Shown here one piece after another: positions 16,715 through 26,374 of a DNA stretch of 64,000 bases. The notes beneath the pieces are model-generated. The model made no database searches. It was given only the letters and a program-made list of their open reading frames with translations, and was not told the DNA's origin. The stretch lies in contig NZ_CP126995.1 in assembly GCF_030252425.1 (NCBI RefSeq), forward strand, positions 140,535 to 204,534, read 5' to 3'. The DNA is from Acidisoma sp. PAMC 29798. GTDB taxonomy: Bacteria; Pseudomonadota; Alphaproteobacteria; Acetobacterales; Acetobacteraceae. Every line of letters begins with the position of its first letter. Position 1 is the stretch's first letter. Made by a program: the position numbers and the translations under genes.

Positions 16715-17069
16715 CACTGTTCCTCTCAGATTCGGTAATATCACCACCATTATCCGACACGGCCCTTGGGCAGCTGGGCCATTTGGATCGCTCGTTATCC
16801 GGAAGCGGATGGTAGTGGGACGTCAGCAAGCGTCGCACGCTTGCCCCGGTCATTTTGACTGCCCAGATGCCGCTATCCTGCAAAAGGACGATCTGCTGCG
16901 GCCTGCAGCGTCGAGGCAGATCGGACTGCCTGTTGAGAGCCAGCCTCGGCGCAGCCAAACCTCCCGTCTTTCTGAAGGCGCTAGGTTTGGTGGCGGGCTG
17001 CCTTCTGACGGTATCATCAGGGCGACGAGGTTGGTCGTCGCGCACCGAGGGATGTAGATCATCGGCCAT
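16650..17069 (-). CDS. Doubtful hypothetical protein
   Basis: An open frame of 139 residues starting MADDLHPSVRDDQ with a weak AGGA upstream. It is rich in Arg and Pro in its first half and overlaps the start of the better-supported gene at 16322-16714 by 65 bp in another frame. No family recognised. It may be real or a chance frame filling the 430-bp gap between two genes. Confidence 0.25.
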   Translation of the reverse strand: MADDLHPSVRDDQPRRPDDTVRRQPATKPSAFRKTGGLAAPRLALNRQSDLPRRCRPQQIVLLQDSGIWAVKMTGASVRRLLTSHYHPLPDNERSKWPSCPRAVSDNGGDITESERNSDVVDILKKESSTQDRVIGAGA

Positions 17070-17133
17070 GGAAAACATCCTAAAGGACGTCCAAAGGCCA
17101 CCTCAAGACTCCGAACAAAAAAATTTGTGGATA

Positions 17134-17544
17134 TTACGACTTCGAACGGGAGTGCTCTGGAAGCTGCAGCATTGTGCTAACGTCCTGCTTCACCACATAC
17201 GCGAGCGCCATCATTGTTTTCAAGGTGACATTCTTCTGCCCCCTCTCGACCAACGAAAGATACTGTTGTGTCAAGCCTGTGAGCCGCGCGACCTCAGATT
17301 GTTTAAGGCCGAGCGCGAGCCGCGCCGAACGGAGTCGTTCACCAAAGAGGACGAACAAGCTATCCCGAACCGTGTCATCAGAGGGAGGTAAAAGGGGTGC
17401 GCTCGCTCCCACATTTATAGGATACGTCCTGGACACGTTGGCCGAGGACGTATTCGTGCTGGCGTCATGATTAAACTCATCCAACTTCGGGATTTCATTC
17501 TTCGCACGTCTACCAAGTGTAGGTGAGCGCTTCGTCATTCGCAT
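17134..17544 (-). CDS. XRE-family transcriptional regulator
   Basis: 136 residues. A long polar N-terminal segment (1-65) precedes a well-conserved helix-turn-helix of the Cro/C1 type (about residues 70-125: ARLALGLKQSEVARLTGLTQ, YLSLVERGQKNVTLKTMMAL). The same architecture occurs in small plasmid-borne repressors. Start could be ATG 17544 or the second methionine two codons later. The 265 bp between this gene and 17811 contain no gene I can support. Confidence 0.8.
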   Translation of the reverse strand: MRMTKRSPTLGRRAKNEIPKLDEFNHDASTNTSSANVSRTYPINVGASAPLLPPSDDTVRDSLFVLFGERLRSARLALGLKQSEVARLTGLTQQYLSLVERGQKNVTLKTMMALAYVVKQDVSTMLQLPEHSRSKS

Positions 17545-17810
17545 CCAGAGCTAAAGGGGTGGATATAATCCCTTGTCTGCCTCACTTGCCTCGCGTTTCA
17601 CAGTAGCCCCATCGCAAGCTTGGATACACAAAAGGGCGTAATTCCCATGGCGATTTACGTGCTTATAGGATGGCTCATCGCTTGAATGGGCCTCGTTGAG
17701 GAGGACGGCCGCGGATGCTGGTTGGGTGTGACCATCATCGCATCAGCTTCTTCCGAGAAGCCTCGTATTCAAAAAACTGATCTCTGCCGCTTTTCTGATT
17801 CAATAAATTC

Positions 17811-18398
17811 ATGGCGTCGACGACACTTCGCGTTGGCTTAGCGATTCGGAAGGGCGTACGATTCTGCCTGCTCCGGGAGACGCCGATGGTTGTCATTCAA
17901 GTTTCAGACCGCCTTGAACTGCAGGCTCCATATCATCCGGTGCTGCCGCACCGGTCAAAGCAGATAGGCGGCATGTGGTTGGGTGCCGGTATCGGGTGGA
18001 GTTTTCCTCACTCGCAGGAGGAGGCGCTTCGTGCCCTTTGTCTCGATATTTGGGGTGTCGACGGGACGCGCGCCGCTTTTGAAGACACCGTTGAGATCAA
18101 GGTAACCGTCGATGAGCAAGTCCCGTATCGACGCGTGTTTGAGGCCGCTGAACAGGCCATCTACATCGTCGGGCGCGAGATCGCGGCGTCTCTGAGGAGC
18201 CGGCGGGGAGCGCGTCCCGGTCGTGGAGTACGATTTATGTCGGGCAATCCGCGTTGCGTCGCGCTCCCCAGTATCTGGTTGACGACCATTCCGAACGGCG
18301 CCGTTTTCTTGGTGCGTGATGTTCCTATCAGCGCACTTGATCGTTTCCGGGACGATATTGGAGGCGCGGGGCACGTTGAGGTGCTAGGGTCTCCGTAG
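17811..18398 (+). CDS. Hypothetical protein
   Basis: 195 residues with no recognised family. An internal methionine (MVVIQVSDRLEL, 17886) is an alternative start. The sequence alternates predicted strands and helices, has no membrane segment, and contains a basic stretch SLRSRRGARPGRG near residue 128. It converges on the left recombinase gene, 40 bp away, so it lies just outside the bracketed region. Confidence 0.5.
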   Translation: MASTTLRVGLAIRKGVRFCLLRETPMVVIQVSDRLELQAPYHPVLPHRSKQIGGMWLGAGIGWSFPHSQEEALRALCLDIWGVDGTRAAFEDTVEIKVTVDEQVPYRRVFEAAEQAIYIVGREIAASLRSRRGARPGRGVRFMSGNPRCVALPSIWLTTIPNGAVFLVRDVPISALDRFRDDIGGAGHVEVLGSP

Positions 18399-18437
18399 GG
18401 CGGCCAAGTATCTGGTGTTGGTCAGCCTGTGCAGCCA

Positions 18438-19442
18438 TTACAAGCCAAGCTTGCCGGCCGGGCTAGATCTATTGAGCTTCGATCCTCTCATCGTCGTCAG
18501 ACTTCGATGACGCGTGTGGCCCATGATTTCTTCATCGGGGACGCCATTCTTGTAGGCGGTCGTCACAAAACCGGCTCGCATGCCGTGGGGCGTGATTGGC
18601 TCCCAGATCGTTCCCGTGATCTTCGCCTCCAGGGCGCGTTTTTTTAGAATCTGGCGCACGGCATCGGGATCGAGGCGACTGCTATGGACCTTCCCCCAAC
18701 GATCGACCTTTCGAAAAATTGGACCGGCAGCGATCTCGGCCTGCTCAAGCCAGCGCTCCAGCGCTGTCACGGGACAGGTGGCCATGGCACGACCGCGCGA
18801 TAGCCCGATCTCGGCCCCGGCGCCCTCCTTGTCGGTCTTTGAACGCGTGATGAGCAGGCGCAGGCCATCGTCGGTCCGGTTGATATGCTCGACATCAAGG
18901 CCGACGAGCTCAGAGCGGCGCAAGGCGCCGGCGAAACAGACGAGGAAGAGGGCCTGATCCCGGGTGCCCGCCATATCGTCGCTGCAGACACGGAGCAGAC
19001 GCTTGATCTCCGCCGTAGTGATGGCGGCGGAGCGGCGAGGGGGCTCACCATGGGTGCGGGCAATGCCGCGTAAGGTCTCACGGATCGCAGGGTGGCGCGT
19101 GTCGAGCGGCTGCTTGGCGATGCGATGGGCTCGGGCAATGGCGGCGACCCGCCGTCTTAGCGTGGACAGCGCATAGCCGCGCCCGGCGTCCGCCAGGTAG
19201 GCGCCGACGACCTCGGCCGTGGATGGCATGGGATCGAGCTTGCGCTCTACGCACCATGCCTTGAAGTTAGCCAGATCGGCTTTGTAGGCGCGCAGCGTTG
19301 CCGGGGCATCGGCGGCGGACTGATACGCCTGTGAGCGCGCCAGAGATCGCGCTGCTCTCAAGGTCAGTGGGGTCTCGGCGCCCTCGGCTCGCAACACCGC
19401 GGAAACGCTCGATGGCGATGACAAAGCGGCGGATCGTTTCAT
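18438..19442 (-). CDS. Tyrosine recombinase lacking the catalytic tyrosine (left copy)
   Basis: 334 residues, nearly identical to the intact gene at 49106. It has the N-terminal core-binding domain (about 30-115) and the catalytic domain with Arg in AGALRRSEL, the HxxR box in PHGMRAGF and the GHTRH histidine. In the intact copy the next residues are MRGYIRRSKL; here they are MRGSKL, so four residues (YIRR) including the tyrosine nucleophile are missing through a clean 12-bp deletion at 18483/18484. The protein can probably still bind DNA but not cut it. The tail beyond this point has also drifted. Confidence 0.9.
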   Translation of the reverse strand: MKRSAALSSPSSVSAVLRAEGAETPLTLRAARSLARSQAYQSAADAPATLRAYKADLANFKAWCVERKLDPMPSTAEVVGAYLADAGRGYALSTLRRRVAAIARAHRIAKQPLDTRHPAIRETLRGIARTHGEPPRRSAAITTAEIKRLLRVCSDDMAGTRDQALFLVCFAGALRRSELVGLDVEHINRTDDGLRLLITRSKTDKEGAGAEIGLSRGRAMATCPVTALERWLEQAEIAAGPIFRKVDRWGKVHSSRLDPDAVRQILKKRALEAKITGTIWEPITPHGMRAGFVTTAYKNGVPDEEIMGHTRHRSLTTMRGSKLNRSSPAGKLGL

Positions 19443-19505
19443 GGCGATAGTCTGACGGAAACCGCCTCTCAGATCAATACGCGGGAAGGAATATTATAGC
19501 GTGTC
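18473..19505 (-). repeat. Left arm of a ~1-kb inverted repeat
   Basis: This segment, read on the minus strand, matches 49043-50092 almost base for base, including about 60 bp upstream of the recombinase start codon (the shared AATATTCCTTCCCGCGTATT stretch). Similarity fades past 19505 on one side and past 18473 on the other. The two arms face each other across about 29.5 kb. Confidence 0.9.
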
Positions 19506-19546
19506 AGAAAGTTGGTCAGCTTTGCGACCATTTCAGCCTTTTACTG

Positions 19547-19557
19547 TGTCTGAGACA
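19547..19557. promoter_or_regulatory. Short palindrome upstream of the APC permease
   Basis: TGTCT-G-AGACA, an 11-bp symmetric site in the otherwise featureless 275-bp gap between the recombinase repeat and the permease gene. Could be an operator or part of a recombination site; no direct support for either. Confidence 0.25.
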
Positions 19558-19779
19558 ATACCAGACAGCAGACATTCGATTGGTGCGAAAAACAGACGCT
19601 AACCCGAACGTGGAACGCACTCAACACCGTCCACTAATCCTCACTAACGGCGTCGAGGTTACCTGCATGCCAGCGCAAATCGCCACCCGATCACTGCTCA
19701 CCCAATTTCCTGGGCATCTCGTGAAGGTTTGATTACCATGGCACCGTTGCTTGTCGACCGCGAGAGGAGAATATCCGCA

Positions 19780-21405
19780 ATGTCAACTCCACCTGAAGCG
19801 GCAAGAGGGAAGGGCCTTCGTCGCGACGCGGGCATTATCGGCCTGCTTTTCGCGAGTACCACCAGCATGATTGGCTCCGGCTGGTTGTTTGGTGCACTTC
19901 ATGCAGCCAAGATCGCCGGGCCGCTCAGCTTGTGGAGCTGGATCATCGGCGCGGTCATCATCATGCTCATCGCCCTCTGTTTCGCGGAGCTTGCCTCTCT
20001 GTTTCCCCGCTCCGGCGCACTCGTTCACATGAGCCATGCGAGCCACGGCGAAGGTCTGGGCCGAGTCTGGGGCTGGATGCTGTTTCTGTCCTATGTCGCC
20101 GTGCCGCCCGTCGAAGCGGAAGGGATCGTGACCTATGCCAACAACATCTATCCTGATTTTGTCGGCAACGGAGGCGTATTGACGGCGACCGGATTCATTG
20201 TCTGCGCGATCCTTGTCGGCATCCTCGCTTTGCTCAATCTTATGGCTATTCGCTGGCTTCTCGCCCTTAATACGACCGTCACCTGGTGGAAGATCGCTGT
20301 GCCGCTGTTGACGGCCATCATCCTCATCATCGCCGGTGCTCATGAGGTCGGGCCGCTTTGGACGAAGGGCGCAAGCGTCTGGACCGCCGCATCGAACAGC
20401 TATGATCCCAATGGCATGTTCATTGCCCTGCCAGCCGCTGGAATTGTGTTCAGCTATCTCGGCTTTCGCACCGCGATCGACTTGGGCGGGGAAAGCTCCA
20501 ATCCCGGCCGCAACATTCCGTTGGCGGTGATCGGCTCCGTTCTGCTTTCGGCGATTGTCTACATTCTCCTGCAACTCGGCTTCCTGAACTCCATCAAACC
20601 GCAGGATCTCGCCAATGGCTGGGGACACATCAACTTTGCCGGTGTCAAAGGACCCTTCGCCGGCCTCGCCATGATGCTCGGCTTCGGCTGGCTGGCGACC
20701 CTGCTCTATATCGACGCCGCCATCTCGCCGGCCGGCACCGGCCTTATCTACACGACAGCCGGCTCACGCATTCTGTTTGCCAATGGCGAAATGAAAGCCG
20801 GGCCGCCGATTCTGTCTAAGCTCAACAGCCAGCAGGTGCCTTGGGTTTCGGTGGTGGTCATGTGGGTCGTGGGTGTGCTGTTTCTGCTGCCCTTCCCGGC
20901 GTGGCAGAAGATGGTCGATTACATCAGCGATATCACCGCGCTCACCTATGGTCTCGGACCGATCGTGCTGCTGATACTACGCCGTGATCACCCGGACCTG
21001 AAGCGCCCGTTCCGCCTGCTCGGGGCGAGCATCCTTGCGCCGATCGCGTTCATCTGTTGCGACTTGATCATTCTGTGGAGCGGCCTTGCCACGGTAAGCT
21101 GGCTATTTGCCATCGTGCTAGTCATCTTCTTGCTCTATTTGGGCTACTACTACCTGTGGGCGCGCGAGGAAAGCGCCAACTTCGGCTGGAGCCACATGTG
21201 GTGGCTGGGTGTCTGGTTCGGCGGCATGTGGGTTGTGTCGGCGCTGAGCGGTCACGATCTCGGCGGCTACGGCGTTCTAAGCTTCTGGCCCGCCGTCGGT
21301 GTGACCGCTGTCTGGAGCCTCGTCGTGATCGAAATCGCCAAGCGCTCGTCACTTCCCGCCGTGGACACGGGCAGGATCCTGATCGACATCGAACGTACCC
21401 AATGA
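19780..21405 (+). CDS. APC-superfamily amino acid permease
   Basis: 541 residues from ATG 19780, preceded by GAGAGGAGA; an ATG at 19738 lacks a site. About 12-14 membrane helices. The first helix holds the unwound substrate-binding motif SMIGSGWLFGALHAA typical of APC transporters, and GLGPIVLLILRRDHPDL follows later. Probably a proton-coupled amino acid or amine importer in the inner membrane. It stands alone between the inverted repeat and an IS6-like element whose left end begins 7 bp after the stop codon, so any downstream partner has been lost. Confidence 0.85.
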   Translation: MSTPPEAARGKGLRRDAGIIGLLFASTTSMIGSGWLFGALHAAKIAGPLSLWSWIIGAVIIMLIALCFAELASLFPRSGALVHMSHASHGEGLGRVWGWMLFLSYVAVPPVEAEGIVTYANNIYPDFVGNGGVLTATGFIVCAILVGILALLNLMAIRWLLALNTTVTWWKIAVPLLTAIILIIAGAHEVGPLWTKGASVWTAASNSYDPNGMFIALPAAGIVFSYLGFRTAIDLGGESSNPGRNIPLAVIGSVLLSAIVYILLQLGFLNSIKPQDLANGWGHINFAGVKGPFAGLAMMLGFGWLATLLYIDAAISPAGTGLIYTTAGSRILFANGEMKAGPPILSKLNSQQVPWVSVVVMWVVGVLFLLPFPAWQKMVDYISDITALTYGLGPIVLLILRRDHPDLKRPFRLLGASILAPIAFICCDLIILWSGLATVSWLFAIVLVIFLLYLGYYYLWAREESANFGWSHMWWLGVWFGGMWVVSALSGHDLGGYGVLSFWPAVGVTAVWSLVVIEIAKRSSLPAVDTGRILIDIERTQ

Positions 21406-21411
21406 TCCGCT

Positions 21412-22372
21412 GGTTCTGTCAGGTCCCGGGCCCAGATGTTAGTTTGGGGACCGACGGCGGATTTGGTCGGACGTGAGGCTGCAGGGGCGGGACGAATTTC
21501 GCGATGACTTGTGTTGGCTGTGGCTCGGCGTCTGTGACCGAACGTCGCGAGGTGACCGCTCAGGGTTACCGGCGGTTTCGGTGCCGGGACTGCGGTCGGC
21601 AGTTCAACGAGCGCAGTCATAGCGTGCTGAACCAGACCTCGCTGCCGAGCGACATCATCGCCTTCGTCGTGTTCTGCCGGCTGCGCTACCGGCTGACGCT
21701 GCGCGACCTCAGCGAGATCATGGCGCTGCGCGGGATTGAGATCAGCCACGAGACCGTCCGCGACTGGGAGGCGAAGCTGCTTCCCATCATGGGCGATGAA
21801 CTGCGCAAACGGCGTCGCGGGACACGGCGGGGCGCCGGGATCAGCTGGTATGTTGACGAGACCTACCTGAAGGTCCGGTCGGTGGTGCTATCTCTACCGG
21901 GCAATCGACCGTGACGGAAACCTGATCGACGCCATGCTGAGCGAGCACCGCGACATGAGGGCCGCAAAGGCATTCTTCCGCTCGGTCCGGGCGACCATGG
22001 GCTTTCGTCCGGAGAGGGTGACGACGGATGGCCATGGCTCCTATCCAAAGGCGATCCGCAGCGTCCTGGGCAAAAGAGTGCGGCACCGGACCAACGCCTA
22101 CTTGAACAGGACCATCGGGGGATCAAGGGCAGGATCCGATGTATGCGTGGCTTCAAGAGCCACGACGCAGCCAGCCGCTTCTGTCGAGAGCATGGCGAAC
22201 TCCGCAATCTCGTTCGTCCCCGCCTTCGTCACGACCAGATCGTCCCCGCCTCCCTCCGCCGCTCCCGTTTCGCCAAAGCGGTACACGTTGCTCTCTCTAT
22301 CATGCAGGCCGCATGATAGAGCCGGCTCCGCAGTCTCGCTGTGCCCAGCCTGGCCCGAGACCTGACAGAACC
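21412..22372 (+). mobile_element. IS6-like insertion sequence (defective)
   Basis: About 960 bp bounded by imperfect inverted repeats: GGTTCTGTCAGGTCCCGGGC at the left and the complement of GCCCGAGACCTGACAGAACC at the right. It carries one decayed transposase. The 8 bases flanking each side (GATCCGCT and CGCACGAT) do not match, so there is no target duplication. A perfect 11-bp hairpin (22295-22321) overlaps the transposase stop codon. Confidence 0.85.
21504..22316 (+). pseudogene. IS6-like transposase with zinc ribbon, frameshifted
   Basis: The start MTCVGCGSASVTERRE, with CxxC pairs (VGCG, RDCG), is a zinc-ribbon N-terminus joined to a DDE domain (WYVDETYLKVR). A one-base loss near 21880 shifts the frame; the rest is found in the next frame (DAMLSEHRDMRAAKAFFR, TTDGHGSYPKAI). 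A second small deletion near 22105 removes the region around the third catalytic residue before RGIKGRIRCMRGFKSH. It cannot make an active enzyme. Confidence 0.85.
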
Positions 22373-22389
22373 CGCACGATACGGCAGGG

Positions 22390-22417
22390 CGCCCCGCCCG
22401 CACGAGCGGACGGGGCG
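22390..22417 (-). terminator. GC-rich hairpin after the sugar ABC operon
   Basis: CGCCCCGCCCGC and GCGGACGGGGCG form a 12-base stem with one mismatch around an ACGA loop, 14 bp beyond the stop of the 22431 gene. There is no T-run on the minus strand, possibly because the IS6-like element now abuts it at 22372. Confidence 0.5.
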
Positions 22418-22430
22418 TGTTGCGGGCCGC

Positions 22431-23459
22431 TTACTGGTGGGCGAACTGGCCGGATGCCAGGTTCGATTTGACGAGTGCGGGCAGCCCCTCGATGAAGGCG
22501 CTCGGGTTGCCATACATTTGGTCGTAGTAGTGATCGATGTTCGCCTTGGTCAGCTCAGGCATGATGATCATCGCGGCGGGCTGCGGAACAGTTTGCCCCC
22601 GCACGTGGTTGATCGCGACCTGAACGGCCAGGCCAAGCTCAAGCGGCCCGTCCTGCAGGTTGGTTTCGAGCAAAGTACCGTCCTTGATCGCGCGCATGCC
22701 GTCCTTGATGCCATCGACGGCGGTGATGGGAATCTTGCCGGCGAGGCCCTTTTCCTTCAGCGCCTGGATGGAGCCGATCGCCATGTCATCATTCTCGGAA
22801 ATGATGCCATCGATCTTGCTGCCGTAGCGGGACAACCAATCCTGCATGATGCCGTAGGCCTTGTTGCGCGCCCAGTTACCGGGCTGCATGGCAAGCAGTT
22901 TCACGTTGGGGTTCTTGGCGAGAACATTCTGGATGCCCTTCGTGCGATCGATCTCGCCCGACTGGCCGAGCGGCCCTTGCAACACGACGATATTGCCCTT
23001 GTTGCCGATGGCATCGACGAGATGCTGAGCTTCCTGCTCACCGGCCTTGACGTCATCCGGCCCGACATAGGTGACGATGTCCGGCTTGGACTCGGGGGCG
23101 GCGGTCAGGTTGGTCACGATCACTGGAATGCCAGCGGCCTTGGCGGCTGCGATCTGCGGCGCCAGGGTCGCGGAATTGACCGGCGCGACCACGATGGCAT
23201 CGACTTTCTGGTTGATATATTGCTGGAAGTTCGAAATCTGCGTGTTCACATCCATGCCCGCACTGTTCCACAGAAGCGTGCCGCCATTGGCCTTGGCAAT
23301 GGCTTCGGCGCCGCGCTTGCCAAGCGAGATGAAGGACGACATGTCATAGACGGTGAAGCCGATGACCGGATGTGCGCTGTCCGCCCAGGCATGGCCTGCC
23401 CCACCGGTCGCGAAGGTGGTCGCGGCCAGCAGGCCGGCGAGCAGGGTTACTTTCTTCAT
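22431..23459 (-). CDS. Sugar ABC transporter substrate-binding protein (CUT2)
   Basis: 342 residues from ATG 23459 with GGGAAG upstream. A signal peptide (MKKVTLLAGLLAATTFATG...HAWA) precedes a periplasmic-binding-protein type 1 fold (VIGFTVYDMSSFISLGKRGAEA, VDAIVVAPVNS, GIISENDDMAIGSIQAL). This is the RbsB-like family that delivers monosaccharides or related compounds. It is the last gene of an ATPase-permease-binding protein operon on the minus strand (26067 to 22431). Specific substrate unknown. Confidence 0.93.
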   Translation of the reverse strand: MKKVTLLAGLLAATTFATGGAGHAWADSAHPVIGFTVYDMSSFISLGKRGAEAIAKANGGTLLWNSAGMDVNTQISNFQQYINQKVDAIVVAPVNSATLAPQIAAAKAAGIPVIVTNLTAAPESKPDIVTYVGPDDVKAGEQEAQHLVDAIGNKGNIVVLQGPLGQSGEIDRTKGIQNVLAKNPNVKLLAMQPGNWARNKAYGIMQDWLSRYGSKIDGIISENDDMAIGSIQALKEKGLAGKIPITAVDGIKDGMRAIKDGTLLETNLQDGPLELGLAVQVAINHVRGQTVPQPAAMIIMPELTKANIDHYYDQMYGNPSAFIEGLPALVKSNLASGQFAHQ

Positions 23460-23510
23460 AGCTGTTCTTCCCGTGGTTATGTTTCTGATTAAGCCGGTCA
23501 TGGCATCCGC

Positions 23511-24512
23511 TCAGTCGTCCGTGCGATTGACGAGACTGTCGACGAAGACGGCGCCAATGATGATGAGGCCCTTCACGATGAGCTGGTAGAAGGGCGAGAC
23601 GTTGATGATGTTCAGCCCGTTATCAAGGACACCCAAGATCAGGAATCCGAAGACGGTGCCGATCAAGGAGCCGCGCCCACCGGCGAGACTGATGCCGCCG
23701 ATAACGGCTGCGGCGATCGCGTTCAACTCGTAGCCCGTGCCGTTGGTCGCGATGCCCGCCGTGGCGCGCGCCGCCAGAATGATGCCGGCCAAGCCCGCAA
23801 GCAGCCCGGAGATGACGTAGACCGCGAAGCGCGTGACCTTAAGGTTAACGCCCGCCACACGCGCCGCGTGCGGATTGCCGCCCACGGCATAGATATGCAT
23901 CCCGAATTTGGTCCGCGCGAGCACCAGCCAAGAGACCGCGACCACGACAATCATCACGATCACCGGGATCGAGAAGCCGCCGACAGTCCCGCTCAAGGCG
24001 AGAAACTGGTCGGAAAGCCCGGAGATCGGCTGCCCATCGCTTGCCACGAAGGCGAGGCCCGTCGCCACCGTCATGTTGCCGAGTGTCGCCACAAAGGGGG
24101 GCACCCGCGCAATGGCCACAAGCAGCCCGTTGAAGGCACCGATGGCACCACCGGCCAGGATGCCCAGCGCCACAGCCTCGCTGAAGGTCAGCGCACCGTC
24201 ATCCTGTGCGATCAACGCCCCGACAACTCCAGAGAGGCCGACGATGCTGCCGACGGACAAATCGATGCCGCCGGTAAGGATGACGAAGGTGGCGCCGGTC
24301 GCCAGCAGGGCATTGGCCGCGACCTGGATCAGGATCACGTTCATGTTCGACACGGTCAGGAAGGACTTGTTCGAGACGGCGAGCGTGATGACGAAAAGGG
24401 CCAGGATGATGACCAAGGAATAGCGCAGCGCCAGCCGACCGAGCCGGCGCCCGTTCATCGCCGAAGGCGCGGCGGGGGTCGCCGCCAAGACATCGGCATT
24501 AGTGGATTGCAT
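23511..24512 (-). CDS. Sugar ABC transporter permease (CUT2)
   Basis: 333 residues from ATG 24512, overlapping the ATPase gene by 14 bp. About ten membrane helices. The RbsC-family signature GGIDLSVGSIVGLSGV is near residue 85 and the cytoplasmic loop for ATPase contact contains AVGGNPHAARVAGV. Forms a homodimeric inner-membrane channel with the ATPase encoded just upstream. Confidence 0.95.
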   Translation of the reverse strand: MQSTNADVLAATPAAPSAMNGRRLGRLALRYSLVIILALFVITLAVSNKSFLTVSNMNVILIQVAANALLATGATFVILTGGIDLSVGSIVGLSGVVGALIAQDDGALTFSEAVALGILAGGAIGAFNGLLVAIARVPPFVATLGNMTVATGLAFVASDGQPISGLSDQFLALSGTVGGFSIPVIVMIVVVAVSWLVLARTKFGMHIYAVGGNPHAARVAGVNLKVTRFAVYVISGLLAGLAGIILAARATAGIATNGTGYELNAIAAAVIGGISLAGGRGSLIGTVFGFLILGVLDNGLNIINVSPFYQLIVKGLIIIGAVFVDSLVNRTDD

Positions 24513-26067
24513 TGGAGCCTCTTCCCATTGCGAGGCGGAGCACCGCCTCCTGCTCGATTTCGCCACGTTTCAGCTCGCCTTGGATCGCCCCGTCCCGCAT
24601 CACGAGCACGCGATGGCTCAGATTAATGAGCTCCGGCATGTCGGAGGAGGCCAGCAAGATGGCGACACCGCTATCGGCGAGATCATTGATCAGCTTGTAG
24701 AGTTCGCTGCGCGCACCGACATCGATCCCGCGCGTCGGCTCGTCCAGGATCAGCACGCGCGGCATGCCGGTCACCAGCCAGCGCGCGAGCGCCACCTTCT
24801 GCTGGTTGCCGCCTGAAAGATGGCCGACCTTCTGGCTCAACTTGGCATAGGCGACGCGGGTGCGCTTGAGCACATCCAGCGCGCTGGTCCGCCGCTTGGC
24901 GTTGTTCATCAGCCCGCCCGGACCGGTAAAGGCATCAAGATGGGGCAAGGTGATGTTGTCGAGGATGGAGAGCGACGTCAGCACGCCGGCCAGCTTGCGG
25001 TCTTCCGGCACCATGGCGAGGCCGCGTTCGATCGATTCCGTCATCCGGCCGAGATGAAGGGGCTTGCCGTCCAGCGTGACGCTGCCGGTGGCGGGGCGAA
25101 GCCCAAAAATCGCCTCCAGAAGCTCACTGCGGCCGGCGCCCACCAGGCCGCCGAGGCCAAGGATCTCGCCGCCCCGCAGCGATATAGAGACGGCGCTATT
25201 ATAGCCGGACACCCGCAAATCCTTGACGGCGAGCACCACATCCCGATCAGCCGGTGGCACGCCACGGTTCGGGAAGAGGTCCTCGATCTGACGCCCGACC
25301 ATATCCGTGATGATCTGGTTCTCGGTCAGAGCCTTGGTCCGCTCATGGCGAATGATCGCGCCATCCCGCATGATGGCGACGGTGTCCGAGATCTGCTCGA
25401 TCTCCTCCATCCGATGGCTGGTATAAAGGATGCACGCGCCCTGCTGGCGCAGCATGCGGATGACGCGGAACAGTTGCTCGGTCTCCCGCGAGCTCAGCGC
25501 CGAACTCGGCTCATCCATGAGAACGATACGCGCCTTGCGCGATGTCGCCTTCAGGATCTCGACCATCTGGGTGGCGGCGACGCCGAGCGTCTTCATGGGC
25601 GCACCAGGATCGATGTCGAGACCGACGCCGCCCAGCATCTCCCGCGCGATCTCGATCATCTTCTTCTGGCGCAGGAAACCGAGCGGGCCGGTCAATTCCT
25701 GCCCCACGAGCAGATTCTGCCACACCCGCATCTCGGGGATCGGCGCCAGTTCCTGCGGAATAATGGAAACGCCCAGGGCTTGCGCGTGGCGCGCGTCGAA
25801 GCGCTTCACCGGATCGCCGAACAGCGTCAGCCGGCCGCCATCGGGCGCGAGTTGACCCGAGATGATCTTGAACAGGGTCGATTTTCCTGCGCCGTTTTCG
25901 CCGGCCAGGACGTTGACCGACCCTTCAGCAAAGGTCACGGACACATCCTTGAGGACGGGAACGCCGTCAAAGCCCTTGGATATGCCCGAGCAATCGACGG
26001 CGGCGACGGGCGGCACTGCCCCGGCCGTATCGTTCGTCGTCGTTTGACTCACGTGGCCAGCCTGCAA
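24499..26067 (-). CDS. Sugar ABC transporter ATPase, tandem domains (CUT2)
   Basis: 522 residues with two nucleotide-binding domains as in RbsA. The first has Walker A GENGAGKSTL near residue 57 and a degenerate signature; the second has the altered Walker A GLVGAGRSEL and the full signature LSGGNQQKVALARWL with Walker B VLILDEPTRG. This asymmetry is normal for the family. First gene of the operon; 300 bp upstream lie mostly non-coding and end in an IS6 element. Start could be ATG 26067 or a GTG five codons later. Confidence 0.95.
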   Translation of the reverse strand: MQAGHVSQTTTNDTAGAVPPVAAVDCSGISKGFDGVPVLKDVSVTFAEGSVNVLAGENGAGKSTLFKIISGQLAPDGGRLTLFGDPVKRFDARHAQALGVSIIPQELAPIPEMRVWQNLLVGQELTGPLGFLRQKKMIEIAREMLGGVGLDIDPGAPMKTLGVAATQMVEILKATSRKARIVLMDEPSSALSSRETEQLFRVIRMLRQQGACILYTSHRMEEIEQISDTVAIMRDGAIIRHERTKALTENQIITDMVGRQIEDLFPNRGVPPADRDVVLAVKDLRVSGYNSAVSISLRGGEILGLGGLVGAGRSELLEAIFGLRPATGSVTLDGKPLHLGRMTESIERGLAMVPEDRKLAGVLTSLSILDNITLPHLDAFTGPGGLMNNAKRRTSALDVLKRTRVAYAKLSQKVGHLSGGNQQKVALARWLVTGMPRVLILDEPTRGIDVGARSELYKLINDLADSGVAILLASSDMPELINLSHRVLVMRDGAIQGELKRGEIEQEAVLRLAMGRGSNAIH

Positions 26068-26278
26068 GAGACCAGGACGAACCGATATTGACGCTGCAGC
26101 ATCCGCAATGCTCCACCCCTAAAAACACACCCTTTGGCCGGGGTTTTGTTGATGCGCTCGCCGGTTTCGGCTGAGGTTCACGTTCAATGTATCGTCTCCT
26201 AATTTTGCGCAAGCCCATCGTGTCGCGCCGGTCGCGGGCGGCGTCAAAAGGGAGTGAACACGGGACGACCAGCGGAGG

Positions 26279-26374
26279 ATGCGACTCACGCCTGGTTTGA
26301 CGGCCGGACGGACAGACGGCAGCTTCTGCAAACGCGAGGCGTTCGCAATTAAGTGTTATGATCTAACTAGGAGC
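26279..26374 (+). pseudogene. Possible divergent gene start cut by the IS6 element
   Basis: A start codon at 26279 directly behind GGAGG opens a frame of about 32 residues (MRLTPGLTAGRTDG...) that runs into the left end of the IS6 element. A divergently transcribed regulator at this place would be normal for a sugar transport operon, but the remaining peptide is too short to identify. The 210 bp between it and the ATPase gene hold no other gene. Confidence 0.25.

Noticed and set aside
24820..26091. A 423-codon plus-strand frame opposite the first CUT2 ATPase.
   Set aside because: Antisense shadow of an ATPase with all motifs; no independent support.
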